64,000 nt of DNA from Candidatus Baldrarchaeota archaeon. Its GTDB lineage: Archaea; Asgardarchaeota; Baldrarchaeia; Baldrarchaeales; DXJG01. Each line of letters opens with the position of its first letter. Position 1 is the stretch's first letter. The position numbers were made by a program, and so were the translations under genes. The notes under the pieces were generated by a model. That model was not told the origin of the DNA. It searched no databases and saw nothing but the letters and a program-made list of their open reading frames with translations. The stretch covers positions 27,771-91,770 of the forward strand of contig DXJG01000010.1 of assembly GCA_019056805.1 (NCBI GenBank), in the 5' to 3' direction. Shown here piece after piece: positions 24,483-33,232 of this stretch.

Positions 24483-24863
24483 CCGTTACAAAAACGGGGT
24501 GGAGCGATTAACCAGCAAAATTCTATTAATAAATCAGTTTAACCACATTAATTAAAATGTTTAAGCTAAAAAATGATGTGTGTTATAGTTGTTGTTTTTG
24601 AGTTTTATCGTGAAGATAAATTTATTCTTGGGTAGACTGTTAAGTTTACTGTTCTTTGTGTTTTTTGGGAGTTCGTAAAGGAGTTGGGTAGGTAGAAGGT
24701 TAGTGTTGTTAACTGTCCTGTAGAGAAGTTAAGGGATAGTTGGTTGAGTTTAGGTAGTGAAGGTTTCATGTAGCTGGAGGCTTGAAGGACTTTGTTTGTA
24801 ATTTTGTTTTTATTGGTTGATAAATTGTTGTTTTCGGGGGGGTCGTTAGACTGTATGAGCGTG
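24483..24863. other. Gene-poor stretch with degenerate G/T-rich sequence
   Basis: All frames contain frequent stops on the + strand. Some pieces (for example S-W-L-S-L-G-S-E-G near 24740) look like decayed coding DNA but cannot be assigned. Nothing else is seen. Confidence 0.4.
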
Positions 24864-25382
24864 TTAGTTTTCTTTAAGGTAGTGTATTAGGTATTTGTTC
24901 CAGGTGAGGGAAGTTAGGTAGCCTGCTGCTATTCCGTTTATGGTTCCAATTATGAAGATTATGAGGTAGAGTGTTGGTATCATGGGCATTAATCCTATTA
25001 TGATTGCTGTGCACATTGATATTAGACCTACTATAATTGTGCTTAGGGTGAGTGCGGCTGTTAGTCTTATTGTTTTAACTTGGCTGTTGGTTTTAACGTT
25101 GAAAGTGTGAATGAAGATATCGATTAGTAGTCCGTATATTATTGAAAATATTAGGGTGAATGGGATGTATCTGGCTCTTATAATGCTTAAAAGGGCGCCG
25201 TTTATTGTTGATGCGTAGGTTGCTCCCCATTTGTCTATTAGTAGTGAGGCTAGTGCGAATGTAAGAACTTGAACAACAATAAATGCTTTGTCAATTGGGG
25301 TGGGTAGCATAGCCTTAGATAGGAAAGCTATAACTCCAAGCAGAGTTGCAAAAGCTAAACGTCTACTAGAGCGGGTGTTCAT
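24864..25382 (-). CDS. Five- to six-helix membrane protein, ECF S-component-like
   Basis: A 172-residue, very hydrophobic protein with five or six membrane helices, a short Arg-rich N-terminus and the pattern A-T-L-L-G-V-I-A-F-L-S-K ... P-T-P-I-D-K. Size and layout fit substrate-binding S components of ECF vitamin transporters or related archaeal integral proteins. No energy-coupling ATPase lies next to it. The substrate is unknown. The assignment is by topology only. Confidence 0.5.
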   Translation of the reverse strand: MNTRSSRRLAFATLLGVIAFLSKAMLPTPIDKAFIVVQVLTFALASLLIDKWGATYASTINGALLSIIRARYIPFTLIFSIIYGLLIDIFIHTFNVKTNSQVKTIRLTAALTLSTIIVGLISMCTAIIIGLMPMIPTLYLIIFIIGTINGIAAGYLTSLTWNKYLIHYLKEN

Positions 25383-25647
25383 TTGTTTCCTCCCCTAGTG
25401 TTAAACTGTTTTACTTAAGTTTGATAATAAGTATTATACTCCTAGATATATGTTTAAGGAGTTAATGGCTCAAGCTAAATAGTGCAGATTATTTTGTTTG
25501 TGGTTTAGTTATCTTTGTTTTTATGTTTTTAAATATTTTAATGATCTAATGTTGATGAAGGAGAATAAAGTTTGATGTTATTGAGTTCTTTAATGGTGTT
25601 TTTGGCGGTATACTTATATGGTTATGTTGTTATGTAATATTGTGGTG

Positions 25648-25881
25648 ATGTTGTTGAGAAGGTATGCTACGATTTCGGTTCCTGTGGAGGTTAAAAGGAT
25701 TCTTGAAAAGGTTAAGGGTGATAGGGAATGGGGGGAGTTTTTGATTTGGCTGTATGAGGAGGTTAGGAAGCTAAGGGGTGAAAGTTCTTTTAGGGAGTTG
25801 GTGGAGATTCTTTCCGAGGAGGAGCTTGAAAATATTTTAAAGAGTAGTCGGGAGTTTAGGAAGGGGTTTGTTTTGAAATGA
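25648..25881 (+). CDS. vapB: VapB-type antitoxin
   Basis: I start it at ATG 25648 (M-L-L-R-R-Y-A-T-I-S-V-P-V-E-V-K-R-I-L), 77 residues. The N-terminal beta strand then two helices fit archaeal VapB (DUF7557-like/RHH). The acidic tail (S-E-E-E-L-E-N-I-L) would bind the toxin. It overlaps vapC by 4 bases (ATGA at 25878). Confidence 0.8.
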   Translation: MLLRRYATISVPVEVKRILEKVKGDREWGEFLIWLYEEVRKLRGESSFRELVEILSEEELENILKSSREFRKGFVLK

Positions 25882-26231
25882 GCTTGCTGGATACGAGTGT
25901 TTTGGTTGAGCTTTTGCGAAGAAAGAAGTATGAATTTGCTAGTATTTCTGTTATAACTTTGATCGAGATTTTGAGGGGTGTGAAAGCGGAGAAAAGGGAA
26001 AGGGTTAAGGATTTGATTGAGAGGAGTTTTGATGTGATAGGTTTGGATAATAGAGTTGTTGAAACTTACTGTGATCTTTACGATAGGTTGAGGGAAAGAG
26101 GGGAAATGATTTCCGATGCAGATTTACTTATAGCTGCTACGGCGATTTCACGTGGCTTAACTTTGAGAACTAGTGATAAAAAACATTTTGAAAGGTTGAA
26201 AAAATATGGGTTAAAATTAGACTTAACTTAA
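25878..26231 (+). CDS. vapC: PIN-domain toxin VapC
   Basis: A 117-residue intact PIN domain: L-L-D5-T-S-V-L-V-E-L-L, then L-I-E-I-L-R-G, S-D-A-D-L-L-I-A-A-T-A and R-T-S-D-K-K-H-F. All four acidic positions are in place. Coupled to VapB by a 4-base overlap. Ribonuclease toxin. Confidence 0.92.
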   Translation: MSLLDTSVLVELLRRKKYEFASISVITLIEILRGVKAEKRERVKDLIERSFDVIGLDNRVVETYCDLYDRLRERGEMISDADLLIAATAISRGLTLRTSDKKHFERLKKYGLKLDLT

Positions 26232-26279
26232 AGTAAGTTACTGTTGAATGTTCCAAGATAGCTTAGAACTTATCTGTTG

Positions 26280-26399
26280 ATGACGGATTTTGAGGAGCCT
26301 GTTCCATCTAAGAAAGTTATGGAGGAATATTATAGGGATTTTGGAGATGAACACAATCGTATTCCATGGTTTTTAATTGTAGGGGCTAAGAAAACATGA
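26280..26399 (+). pseudogene. Methyltransferase C-terminal remnant
   Basis: A 39-codon frame ending I-P-W-F-L-I-V-G-A-K-K-T, typical of the last strand of class I SAM methyltransferases. The SAM-binding part is missing. It lies next to, and convergent with, an intact methyltransferase at 26447. Confidence 0.4.
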
Positions 26400-26446
26400 A
26401 TGTATAAACTTTTAACTTCTTCCTTCACCCTTTTTCTAGGAGGTTT

Positions 26447-27115
26447 TTATTTTTTCGTGGTTGTTTTCTTAAATGTGAGCACGTAGTGTAGAATGGTTCC
26501 ATATTTGTTAATTGGTTCGAAATCGGTGTTTTTGCACCATTTGGTTACTGTTTTTTGACGTGGATAATCTGGATCTAGTAGTAATTCACCTATTGGTAGT
26601 ATGCCGTCATCTTTTAGAACACGTTTAATTTCAAGTAATGCTTTCTTTTTATCGGGGATTTCTGCCAGTACTGTGATCATGAAAATTCGGTCAAACATTT
26701 TGTTTGTGAAGGGAAGGTAATAGGCAGATGCCGTTATTGCCGTGCCGTTCGTTATTTTCTCTTTCTTTAGTCTATTGTTTAGTTTTTTTATTAGGGTTGA
26801 CTGTATATCTACGGCGAAGAGTTTTCCCCTTTTACCAACGTGTCTTGCTGCTTCGATCGTGAAAGTTCCTGGGCCGGGGCCTATTTCTAAAACATACATA
26901 CCGTCTTGTATGCCTATCCATTTAACTACTTTTGTGGGTGGCTGTATTCGTCTTCTAATAGGATTGTCAATAAAGCGGGCAGCGAATGCAGGGATCGGAA
27001 AGTGAATATATCGTCTTATAACTCTTATTACAGTCTGAACGAAGATAAACCAACCTAGTAAGATAATAAATATCCAAAGAAGTACTGTTAGTATTATAGA
27101 AACAATGGGCATCAT
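26447..27115 (-). CDS. Membrane-anchored class I SAM-dependent methyltransferase
   Basis: A 222-residue protein. Residues 5-30 form a membrane anchor. Motif I is V-L-E-I-G-P-G-P-G-T-F and the second acidic motif F-A-V-D-I. A-S-A-Y-Y-L-P-F and F-D-R-I-F-M-I-T-V-L follow the UbiE/ArsM-like fold. The substrate cannot be told from sequence. Membrane-bound members often methylate lipids or quinones. It is monocistronic, with the remnant of a second methyltransferase downstream. Confidence 0.85.
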   Translation of the reverse strand: MMPIVSIILTVLLWIFIILLGWFIFVQTVIRVIRRYIHFPIPAFAARFIDNPIRRRIQPPTKVVKWIGIQDGMYVLEIGPGPGTFTIEAARHVGKRGKLFAVDIQSTLIKKLNNRLKKEKITNGTAITASAYYLPFTNKMFDRIFMITVLAEIPDKKKALLEIKRVLKDDGILPIGELLLDPDYPRQKTVTKWCKNTDFEPINKYGTILHYVLTFKKTTTKK

Positions 27116-27347
27116 ATTATTCTCCTACAGTACAGTGTCACTTGATAACTATTAAATGAAATTTGTTTAATGTTAAATTTTAAGTTAAAATTGATTTAAA
27201 ACAACAGTTTACTTCGTGTTTATTAAGACGAAGCGAGTTTCATCTTAATAATACTATGTGGAAACCTTCTTTAACCTTACAAGAATATTTCTCTCCAATT
27301 ACTAAACCATTGCCATTACTATTTTACTGTTTTTAAGCTTGGTTATT

Positions 27348-27699
27348 TCAGTCTTTTTCAAGTAATTCCAAAGTGTATTTATATGTGATTATCCATGTTA
27401 AACCTATTATGAGGACAAGTAGCAATGTTTTTATGAAGTATAGGTAGAAGAGCTTGTCTATTATAACTCATTTCACTAAGTGCAGTTAACATTCCTGGTT
27501 CTCTGGGCCATGGAAAAAATGTTCCAGGCCCGGTGGAACGCCAATAATAATCCCCATCAAAGTAGCAAATGTGAATAGATACTAAATATGCCTTTATGGT
27601 ATACGCTGTTATAAATGTTGAAATGATCCATAAAGCCACTATTAATAGGTGTTTAGAGAATTTTAGGATTTTTAGTCTTTTATTGAATTTTACATTCAT
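27348..27699 (-). pseudogene. Two-helix membrane protein, frameshifted near 27475
   Basis: The first frame (from 27699) has one membrane helix (H-L-L-I-V-A-L-W-I-I-S-T-F-I) and an outer loop with W-R-S-T-G-P-G-T-F-F-P-W-P. After about residue 75 the reading loses character, but a neighbouring frame at the same place encodes a second helix (F-I-K-T-L-L-L-V-L-I-I-G-L-T-W-I-I) and a charged end stopping at 27348. One base shift explains both. Confidence 0.45.
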
Positions 27700-28032
27700 A
27701 CTTTAACACTTCAGTATTTTACATAATTTTCTTTAATGATAAAATTAAAAGCTGAATTATAAATTTTTACGTTGTGAATCGCCTTTAACCCTGTAGCTTT
27801 GCACATGGTTTTACTTCTTCAAGCTGTGATTATATTTAGGAACGCTTTCCGTAGCAAAAGGGTTTAATCAGAGTTTTTAAAGTTTATAAGTTAGGTGATG
27901 TGTTCAATTAAGGGTCATGATGTTAGGTATGTGTCTTGTTCTGTATTATTGTTAGGACGTTGAATTTGATAATTTAAATAATAGCCTGCCTGTATTGAAC
28001 GAATCTTTGCAAGGTAGAAGGGCATATGCAAT
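27700..28032. other. Intergenic stretch
   Basis: AT-rich, with no open frame of coding character and no RNA gene or repeat seen. Confidence 0.5.
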
Positions 28033-28977
28033 TTACAACTTGTTTAGGATGTGAAGTGTTTTTATGATTTTCTTTATTCGTTCGTTGTACATTTCTTCGA
28101 ACGTTTTTCCTTGGTAGTTATATATGCCTTTTCCTGTTTTTATTCCAAGTTGGTTCATTCTTATTTTGTCGGCTAGCCACTTGGGTGGTTTAAATCTTTC
28201 ATCTTTGAGTGTTTTTGATAGGTAGATTGATGCGAGGTATACGATGTCTAGGCCTATGTAATCTAGGTTTCTGAAGGGACCAAATAGCAGGTATATAAGT
28301 CCTAGATGTTCTGTCCATGTTTTGTCGATGTCTTCTATGGTTGTAATGCCTGTTTCTATGAGTTTTGTTGCCTCTGCAAGTACTGCTGCTGCCATTCTAT
28401 TAACAAGAAAACCTGGAATATCTCTGCATACTATAGTTTTCTTTTTGCATTTATCTTCTAAAAATTCTTTTATTCTTTTAACCGTGTTGTCTGAGGTGTG
28501 TGTTCCTCGGACTATTTCAACTAGAGGTAGAATGAAAGGAGGGTTCATCCAATGTGTGCCGATCATTCTTTCAGGTTTTTCTATTGCTTCTGAAATATCA
28601 CTTATTCTTATTACGGAGGTTGTTGTTGCAAGTATTGTGTCTTCTGAGACATATTTTTCTACTTCTCTGAAAATTTTTCTTTTAAGCTTTAAATCTTCGG
28701 GCACAGCCTCTATAACTAAATCTGCTTCCTTTACGCATTTCTTAAGGTCATTCATCATTTTAATACGTAAAATTATTTTATCTATATCTTGATGATCGAT
28801 TATGTTTTCGTTTGCTAGTAATTCTAAATTAGATTTTATGCGTTTTAAGGCTTCTTTTAAAATTTTATCTTTAATGTCGTATAATGTTACGTTGCAGTTG
28901 GCTTGTGCACATGTTTGTGCAATGCCGTGGCCCATTAGTCCTGCTCCTATAATGGAAACTTGTGTTATTTTTTTCAT
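28033..28977 (-). CDS. 3-hydroxyacyl-CoA dehydrogenase
   Basis: A 314-residue protein. NAD site G-A-G-L-M-G-H-G-I-A-Q (11-21), catalytic Ser in T-T-S-V, His in G-T-H-W-M-N-P-P, Glu in L-V-E-I-V-R-G and Asn in P-G-F-L-V-N-R. All residues of the Ser-His-Glu-Asn set are present, with T-T-S in place of the usual S-N-T-S. It oxidises (S)-3-hydroxyacyl-CoA to 3-oxoacyl-CoA. It follows the epimerase gene on the same strand by 13 bases, suggesting a shared transcript. No thiolase or enoyl-CoA hydratase is nearby. Confidence 0.9.
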   Translation of the reverse strand: MKKITQVSIIGAGLMGHGIAQTCAQANCNVTLYDIKDKILKEALKRIKSNLELLANENIIDHQDIDKIILRIKMMNDLKKCVKEADLVIEAVPEDLKLKRKIFREVEKYVSEDTILATTTSVIRISDISEAIEKPERMIGTHWMNPPFILPLVEIVRGTHTSDNTVKRIKEFLEDKCKKKTIVCRDIPGFLVNRMAAAVLAEATKLIETGITTIEDIDKTWTEHLGLIYLLFGPFRNLDYIGLDIVYLASIYLSKTLKDERFKPPKWLADKIRMNQLGIKTGKGIYNYQGKTFEEMYNERIKKIIKTLHILNKL

Positions 28978-28990
28978 ATAATCATCTCTC

Positions 28991-29971
28991 TTAATACCCG
29001 ATGTACATATCTTTATGGGTTTGAACGTATTTTATGAAGTCTTTAACGATTTCTTCTATGGATGTGTATTTAAGTTTCCAGTTAATGTCTTCTATGTTTC
29101 TGTAAAGTTTTTCTTGCCCTGCTTTTACTACAAGTGTTGTGAGTAATGTCCATATTTTTGCTACTCGTTCAGCTTCTTCATCTATTTCTATGTTGATTTT
29201 TGCGTTTGGAATGTATTTTTTCAACGTTTCTATAAGTTCTTTCATGGAAATGGGTACGCCTCCAACGATGTAAATTCTTTTCTTAACTCTCTTTGCTTTC
29301 CACAGGGATATGAGGAAGTTGACTGCATCTTTGATATAAAGTATAGGTAACATCGTGTTTTGTGGAATGTCAATTGTAGCCGTTTCATTTAATGCTGCTT
29401 TTTCTATTAGGGTGGAGAAAGTTACTGTTGCTCCTTCACCTCTTCTTCCAGGTCCTATTACAACTGGGAATCTTGCACATCTAAAGTCTATGCCGTGTTT
29501 GTAGTGATAGAACATTCCAATTATTTCACCGAAGACTTTTGTGACACCGTAAAATGATGTTGGATCTCTGTAACTGTTTTCTTTTATAGGGAAGCCAGAT
29601 TTTGGACCGTAAACAGACAAACTGCTGGTGAAAATAATCTTTTTCACACCTAGTATTCTTGAGGCTTCAAAAACATTAAATGTTCCTTCGATATTTGTTT
29701 TAAATGCTGTTGCATGGCTTTTTTCCGCTTTAACTGAAAGTTCAGCAGCTGTATGAAAAACATCCTCTATATCGTGTTTACTTATTACTTCCACTACTTC
29801 ATTCCATAGGTTAACGTCGCCCTCTACAATTTTAACACTATTTAGTATATCTTTAATTCTGTTATAGTTGATGTATTTGTCAAATAAAATGATGTCATGG
29901 CCTTCTTTGATAAGATTTCTAGCTAAATGTGAACCGATAAACCCGGTACCTCCGGTTAAAAGAATTGCCAT
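28991..29971 (-). CDS. NAD-dependent sugar-epimerase-like SDR
   Basis: A 326-residue extended short-chain dehydrogenase: G-G-T-G-F-I-G-S-H at 7-15, S-S-L-S-V-Y-G and the catalytic Y-G-V-T-K. It resembles UDP-sugar 4-epimerases and bacterial L-threonine dehydrogenases alike, so the substrate is open. It precedes the 3-hydroxyacyl-CoA dehydrogenase by 13 bases and is divergent from the MFS-TPP-AOR genes. Confidence 0.82.
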   Translation of the reverse strand: MAILLTGGTGFIGSHLARNLIKEGHDIILFDKYINYNRIKDILNSVKIVEGDVNLWNEVVEVISKHDIEDVFHTAAELSVKAEKSHATAFKTNIEGTFNVFEASRILGVKKIIFTSSLSVYGPKSGFPIKENSYRDPTSFYGVTKVFGEIIGMFYHYKHGIDFRCARFPVVIGPGRRGEGATVTFSTLIEKAALNETATIDIPQNTMLPILYIKDAVNFLISLWKAKRVKKRIYIVGGVPISMKELIETLKKYIPNAKINIEIDEEAERVAKIWTLLTTLVVKAGQEKLYRNIEDINWKLKYTSIEEIVKDFIKYVQTHKDMYIGY

Positions 29972-30132
29972 TTTGTACCCCTCTTAAATAATGTCAAATC
30001 TTTGATGTTACCATTTTATTATCTTTTCCTAAATTTTACTTATGTAATGTTTATTCTTTTTAACATGCTAAGAAATTTTAAATATTTTATTTTCCATATG
30101 AAAAGGCAAAGGTACGGAAGTAGGGGAGTTAC

Positions 30133-31383
30133 ATGGCGGAGGATGTAACTGAAACTTATACTTTTAGAGAGAAGGCAATAGTGTTGCTTGCAGTGTCACT
30201 TGGATGGGCTCATGATGCTATAGGCCTTACGATAATCAATTTTCTAGCAGTGCCGATAATGGAAGAATTTAATGTAGGGAAGGTTGAGATGGGTTTCATA
30301 TTTTCTGGTCAATATATAGCGACGGTCTTTGGCGCTATACTGTTTGGTGAACTTGCTGATAGATTTGGGAGAAAACGTGCATTAATCATTTCTATTCTTT
30401 GGGATTCTATATTGACAGCGGCGTCTGCATTTGCACCTAACTATTGGACATTGGCGGCATTGAGAATTATTTCGGGTATGGGAGTTTCGTGGGGTATAGC
30501 ATTTGCTCTTTTAAGCGAGATTTATTCTCCCAAGCGTAGAGGATTGTTTGGAGGGATTGTTCATGCAACGTTTTGCTTCGGGTACATTGGATCAGCGTTA
30601 ACTGTTACTTTGCTGTATCCAATTTACGGTTGGCGCCCCTGCTTTTTCATTGCACTGTTTCCAATACCGATTTTAGTGCTTTTGGAATTTGCTCTCCCTG
30701 AGTCGAAACTTTGGGAAAGGTATAAGGAAATAGAGGAAGAAGTTGAAGCTTTAAAGACAAAAGTTCGTATAGGTGAGCTCCTTAAAAGTGCATATTTTAA
30801 ATTAACGTTGCTATGTACATTTCTTTTCTGGACAGCGGAGTTCGCTTATCATGCGGTGGTGGATTGGGCACCTACATTTCTAAGCGAGGAATGGGGATTT
30901 GCTGTTGAAGAAGCAAGTTCCCTAGTTTTGTTAGTTGCTCTTGAAGCTGTTATTATCCTTCCTTTGATCGGTTTAATTAGTGATTTTATTGGACGGAGAA
31001 GGTCTTTTGCAGCGTCGGCTTTTATGGGATTGATTGGCACAATTTTACTTGGCTACTTTACGTTGATGATACGTGTTAAAGGACTTGCAATATTGTCGCT
31101 TTTTATAATAGCGATGGGATTTGGTTCTCATGCTTTGTTTGGGGTTTGGTCTAGTGAAATTTTTCCAACGAAGGTAAGGGCTACGGCTACTTCTTTCATA
31201 TTTAGTGTTGCAAGAGGATTATCTCTCGGAGGGCTGATAGTAGGTTATCTTGCTACGATAGTAGGTTTAACAGCTGCGATGCTTTTAGCGGCTCCCGGTT
31301 TCCTTTTGATGATTATACTTCCGATGTTTCTACCAGAAACTAAGGGTAAAGTTTTAAAAGCTGTGGAAGAACCGGTGGTGTGA
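30133..31383 (+). CDS. MFS transporter of the aromatic-acid/sugar-acid type
   Basis: A 416-residue, 12-helix carrier. The first cytoplasmic loop has G-E-L-A-D-R-F-G-R-K-R, the second half G-L-I-S-D-F-I-G-R-R-R, and P-E-S / P-E-T-K-G-K follow, as in the AAHS and sugar-porter groups. A central Glu-rich loop separates the halves. Ribosome site aggggag (about 30120-30128) precedes the ATG. The TPP enzyme begins 1 base after its stop, so its substrate is probably what that enzyme acts on. A carboxylate or 2-oxoacid is my best guess. Confidence 0.85.
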   Translation: MAEDVTETYTFREKAIVLLAVSLGWAHDAIGLTIINFLAVPIMEEFNVGKVEMGFIFSGQYIATVFGAILFGELADRFGRKRALIISILWDSILTAASAFAPNYWTLAALRIISGMGVSWGIAFALLSEIYSPKRRGLFGGIVHATFCFGYIGSALTVTLLYPIYGWRPCFFIALFPIPILVLLEFALPESKLWERYKEIEEEVEALKTKVRIGELLKSAYFKLTLLCTFLFWTAEFAYHAVVDWAPTFLSEEWGFAVEEASSLVLLVALEAVIILPLIGLISDFIGRRRSFAASAFMGLIGTILLGYFTLMIRVKGLAILSLFIIAMGFGSHALFGVWSSEIFPTKVRATATSFIFSVARGLSLGGLIVGYLATIVGLTAAMLLAAPGFLLMIILPMFLPETKGKVLKAVEEPVV

Positions 31384-31384
31384 A

Positions 31385-33076
31385 ATGTCAGAAATTAATG
31401 GCGGGAAAATCGTTGCAAAGGTTCTAAAAGTGGAAGGCATCAAATGTGTTTTTACATTACCTAGCGGCGAAATATTGCCAATACTTGAGGAGCTTGTGGA
31501 AGAAGGTATTCAAGTTGTGACGACTAGACATGAGCAGGCTGCTGGTAACGCTGCTGATGGTTGGGCTCGTGTTACAAGGTCTCCTGGAGTATGTGTGGTT
31601 CCTGCTGGCCCTGGTTTTGCAAATTTGATACCAGCAATTATACAAGCCTTTTATGCAGGGAGTCCTGTGGTTGCAATTTCAGGTCATTCACCACATAAAT
31701 ATGTGGATATGGATGCCTTTGAGGAAATTGATGGAGTAGAAATTGTTTCATCTGTTACGAAGTGGGCAAAACGATGTATGTTTACTGAAAGGATACATGA
31801 ATATCTTCAGGAGGCTTTTAGGTATGCAGTTTCGGGGAAAATGGGACCTGTACTTTTAGAAGTTCCAAAAGATGTTCTTCAAGGGAAATGTAGCGTTGAA
31901 AGGATTAAAATCGTTCCTCCAGAGCGGTATAGGTCGAAGGGAAGGGTGTATGGTGATCCAAAACTAGTTAAAAAGGCTGTAGATCTTCTAGTAGCTTCGG
32001 AAAAACCTCTTATTATTGCTGGCAGTGGAGTTTATTGGTCTGGCGCATGGCTGGAGTTAGTGAAGCTTGCGGAGCTACTTTCAATACCAGTTGCATGTGA
32101 GGGACTTGCAGTGGGCTGTATTCCCTATGATCACCCCTTGTATGTTGGAAATGCTATTGGAAACCCATTTATGAGGAATGCGGATGTTCTGTTGGTTGTA
32201 GGCGCAAAATTTGATGAATTCCTGGGGTTTGGACGGGATCCATCTTTCTACTCTGATGATGTAAGGGTAATAAGGATAGATGTGGAGTTTTCTGAGATAG
32301 GTAAAAATCGTCCAGTAGATGTGGGTATAGTAGGCGATGCAAAAGCTGTTCTTTCACAAATGCTTAAAATCATCGGAGAAACAGCTTCCACGGTATCTGA
32401 GGAGAGAAATTGGGCGAAGAAGTTTAGATCTGCTTGGATCAGTCTTAGCGAAAGTTTTGATAAAGTAGCAGAGTCTTCGGAAAAGCCGATTAGACCTCAA
32501 AGATTAATGAAGGAAATAAGAGAGGTGGTTGATGAAGACACCATATGTATTTTGGATGGCGGAGATACGACTGTATGGGCTTATTTATATTTAAGGGCGT
32601 ATAGACCGGGGCAGATAATAGGTTCACAGGGGCCTTTTGGACATTTGGGTGCTGGAATACCTATGGGGATAGCGGCGAAACTTGCTTACCCAGATAAGAA
32701 AGTTTTTGTTATTACTGGTGATGGAAGTTTTCTTTTCAATGGAAGTGAATTGGACACTGCTGTAAGATATAATGTTCCAATCGTAGTAATAGTGGTGAAT
32801 GACTCTGCTTGGGGGATGGTTTATCATACAAGGTTTATCACATCAAAATCGAAAGAAAAAGCGGGACTTTTCACGTTGTTAAACGAAAGGGTAAGGTATG
32901 ACAAATTTGCTGAAAGTTTAGGAGCATACGGGGAGCTGGTTACGGAGCCTGATGAAATAAAACCAGCAATTAAAAGAGCATTTGAATCTGATTTGCCAGC
33001 GGTAATTGATGTAAGGGTGTCTAGAGAGTTTCCGACGCCACTCAGTTATATACTCACCACGAAGAGGAAAATTTGA
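31385..33076 (+). CDS. Thiamine-diphosphate-dependent enzyme (acetolactate synthase/decarboxylase family)
   Basis: A 563-residue protein with the three-domain layout of the family: Glu50 in R-H-E-Q-A-A for TPP activation, a central Rossmann-like domain, and the TPP/Mg motif G445-D-G-S ... N-D-S-A-W-G. It could be acetolactate synthase, benzoylformate decarboxylase or a similar 2-oxoacid decarboxylase. Coupling to an MFS carrier and to an aldehyde oxidoreductase favours a decarboxylase releasing an aldehyde. No regulatory subunit (ilvN) or ilvC is nearby. Confidence 0.87.
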   Translation: MSEINGGKIVAKVLKVEGIKCVFTLPSGEILPILEELVEEGIQVVTTRHEQAAGNAADGWARVTRSPGVCVVPAGPGFANLIPAIIQAFYAGSPVVAISGHSPHKYVDMDAFEEIDGVEIVSSVTKWAKRCMFTERIHEYLQEAFRYAVSGKMGPVLLEVPKDVLQGKCSVERIKIVPPERYRSKGRVYGDPKLVKKAVDLLVASEKPLIIAGSGVYWSGAWLELVKLAELLSIPVACEGLAVGCIPYDHPLYVGNAIGNPFMRNADVLLVVGAKFDEFLGFGRDPSFYSDDVRVIRIDVEFSEIGKNRPVDVGIVGDAKAVLSQMLKIIGETASTVSEERNWAKKFRSAWISLSESFDKVAESSEKPIRPQRLMKEIREVVDEDTICILDGGDTTVWAYLYLRAYRPGQIIGSQGPFGHLGAGIPMGIAAKLAYPDKKVFVITGDGSFLFNGSELDTAVRYNVPIVVIVVNDSAWGMVYHTRFITSKSKEKAGLFTLLNERVRYDKFAESLGAYGELVTEPDEIKPAIKRAFESDLPAVIDVRVSREFPTPLSYILTTKRKI

Positions 33077-33232
33077 AATGTCATTTTTTATAATAATATC
33101 TCTCCTTTTTTAACAGACCTGTGTATTAAAAGAGTTGTCTACTAAATGTTTATCAGCTAGTTTCAAATATAATCATCACAATATTCATAGCCTTTCAATT
33201 AAATCTCAGTGGTAACATGAGGGGAATTTAAA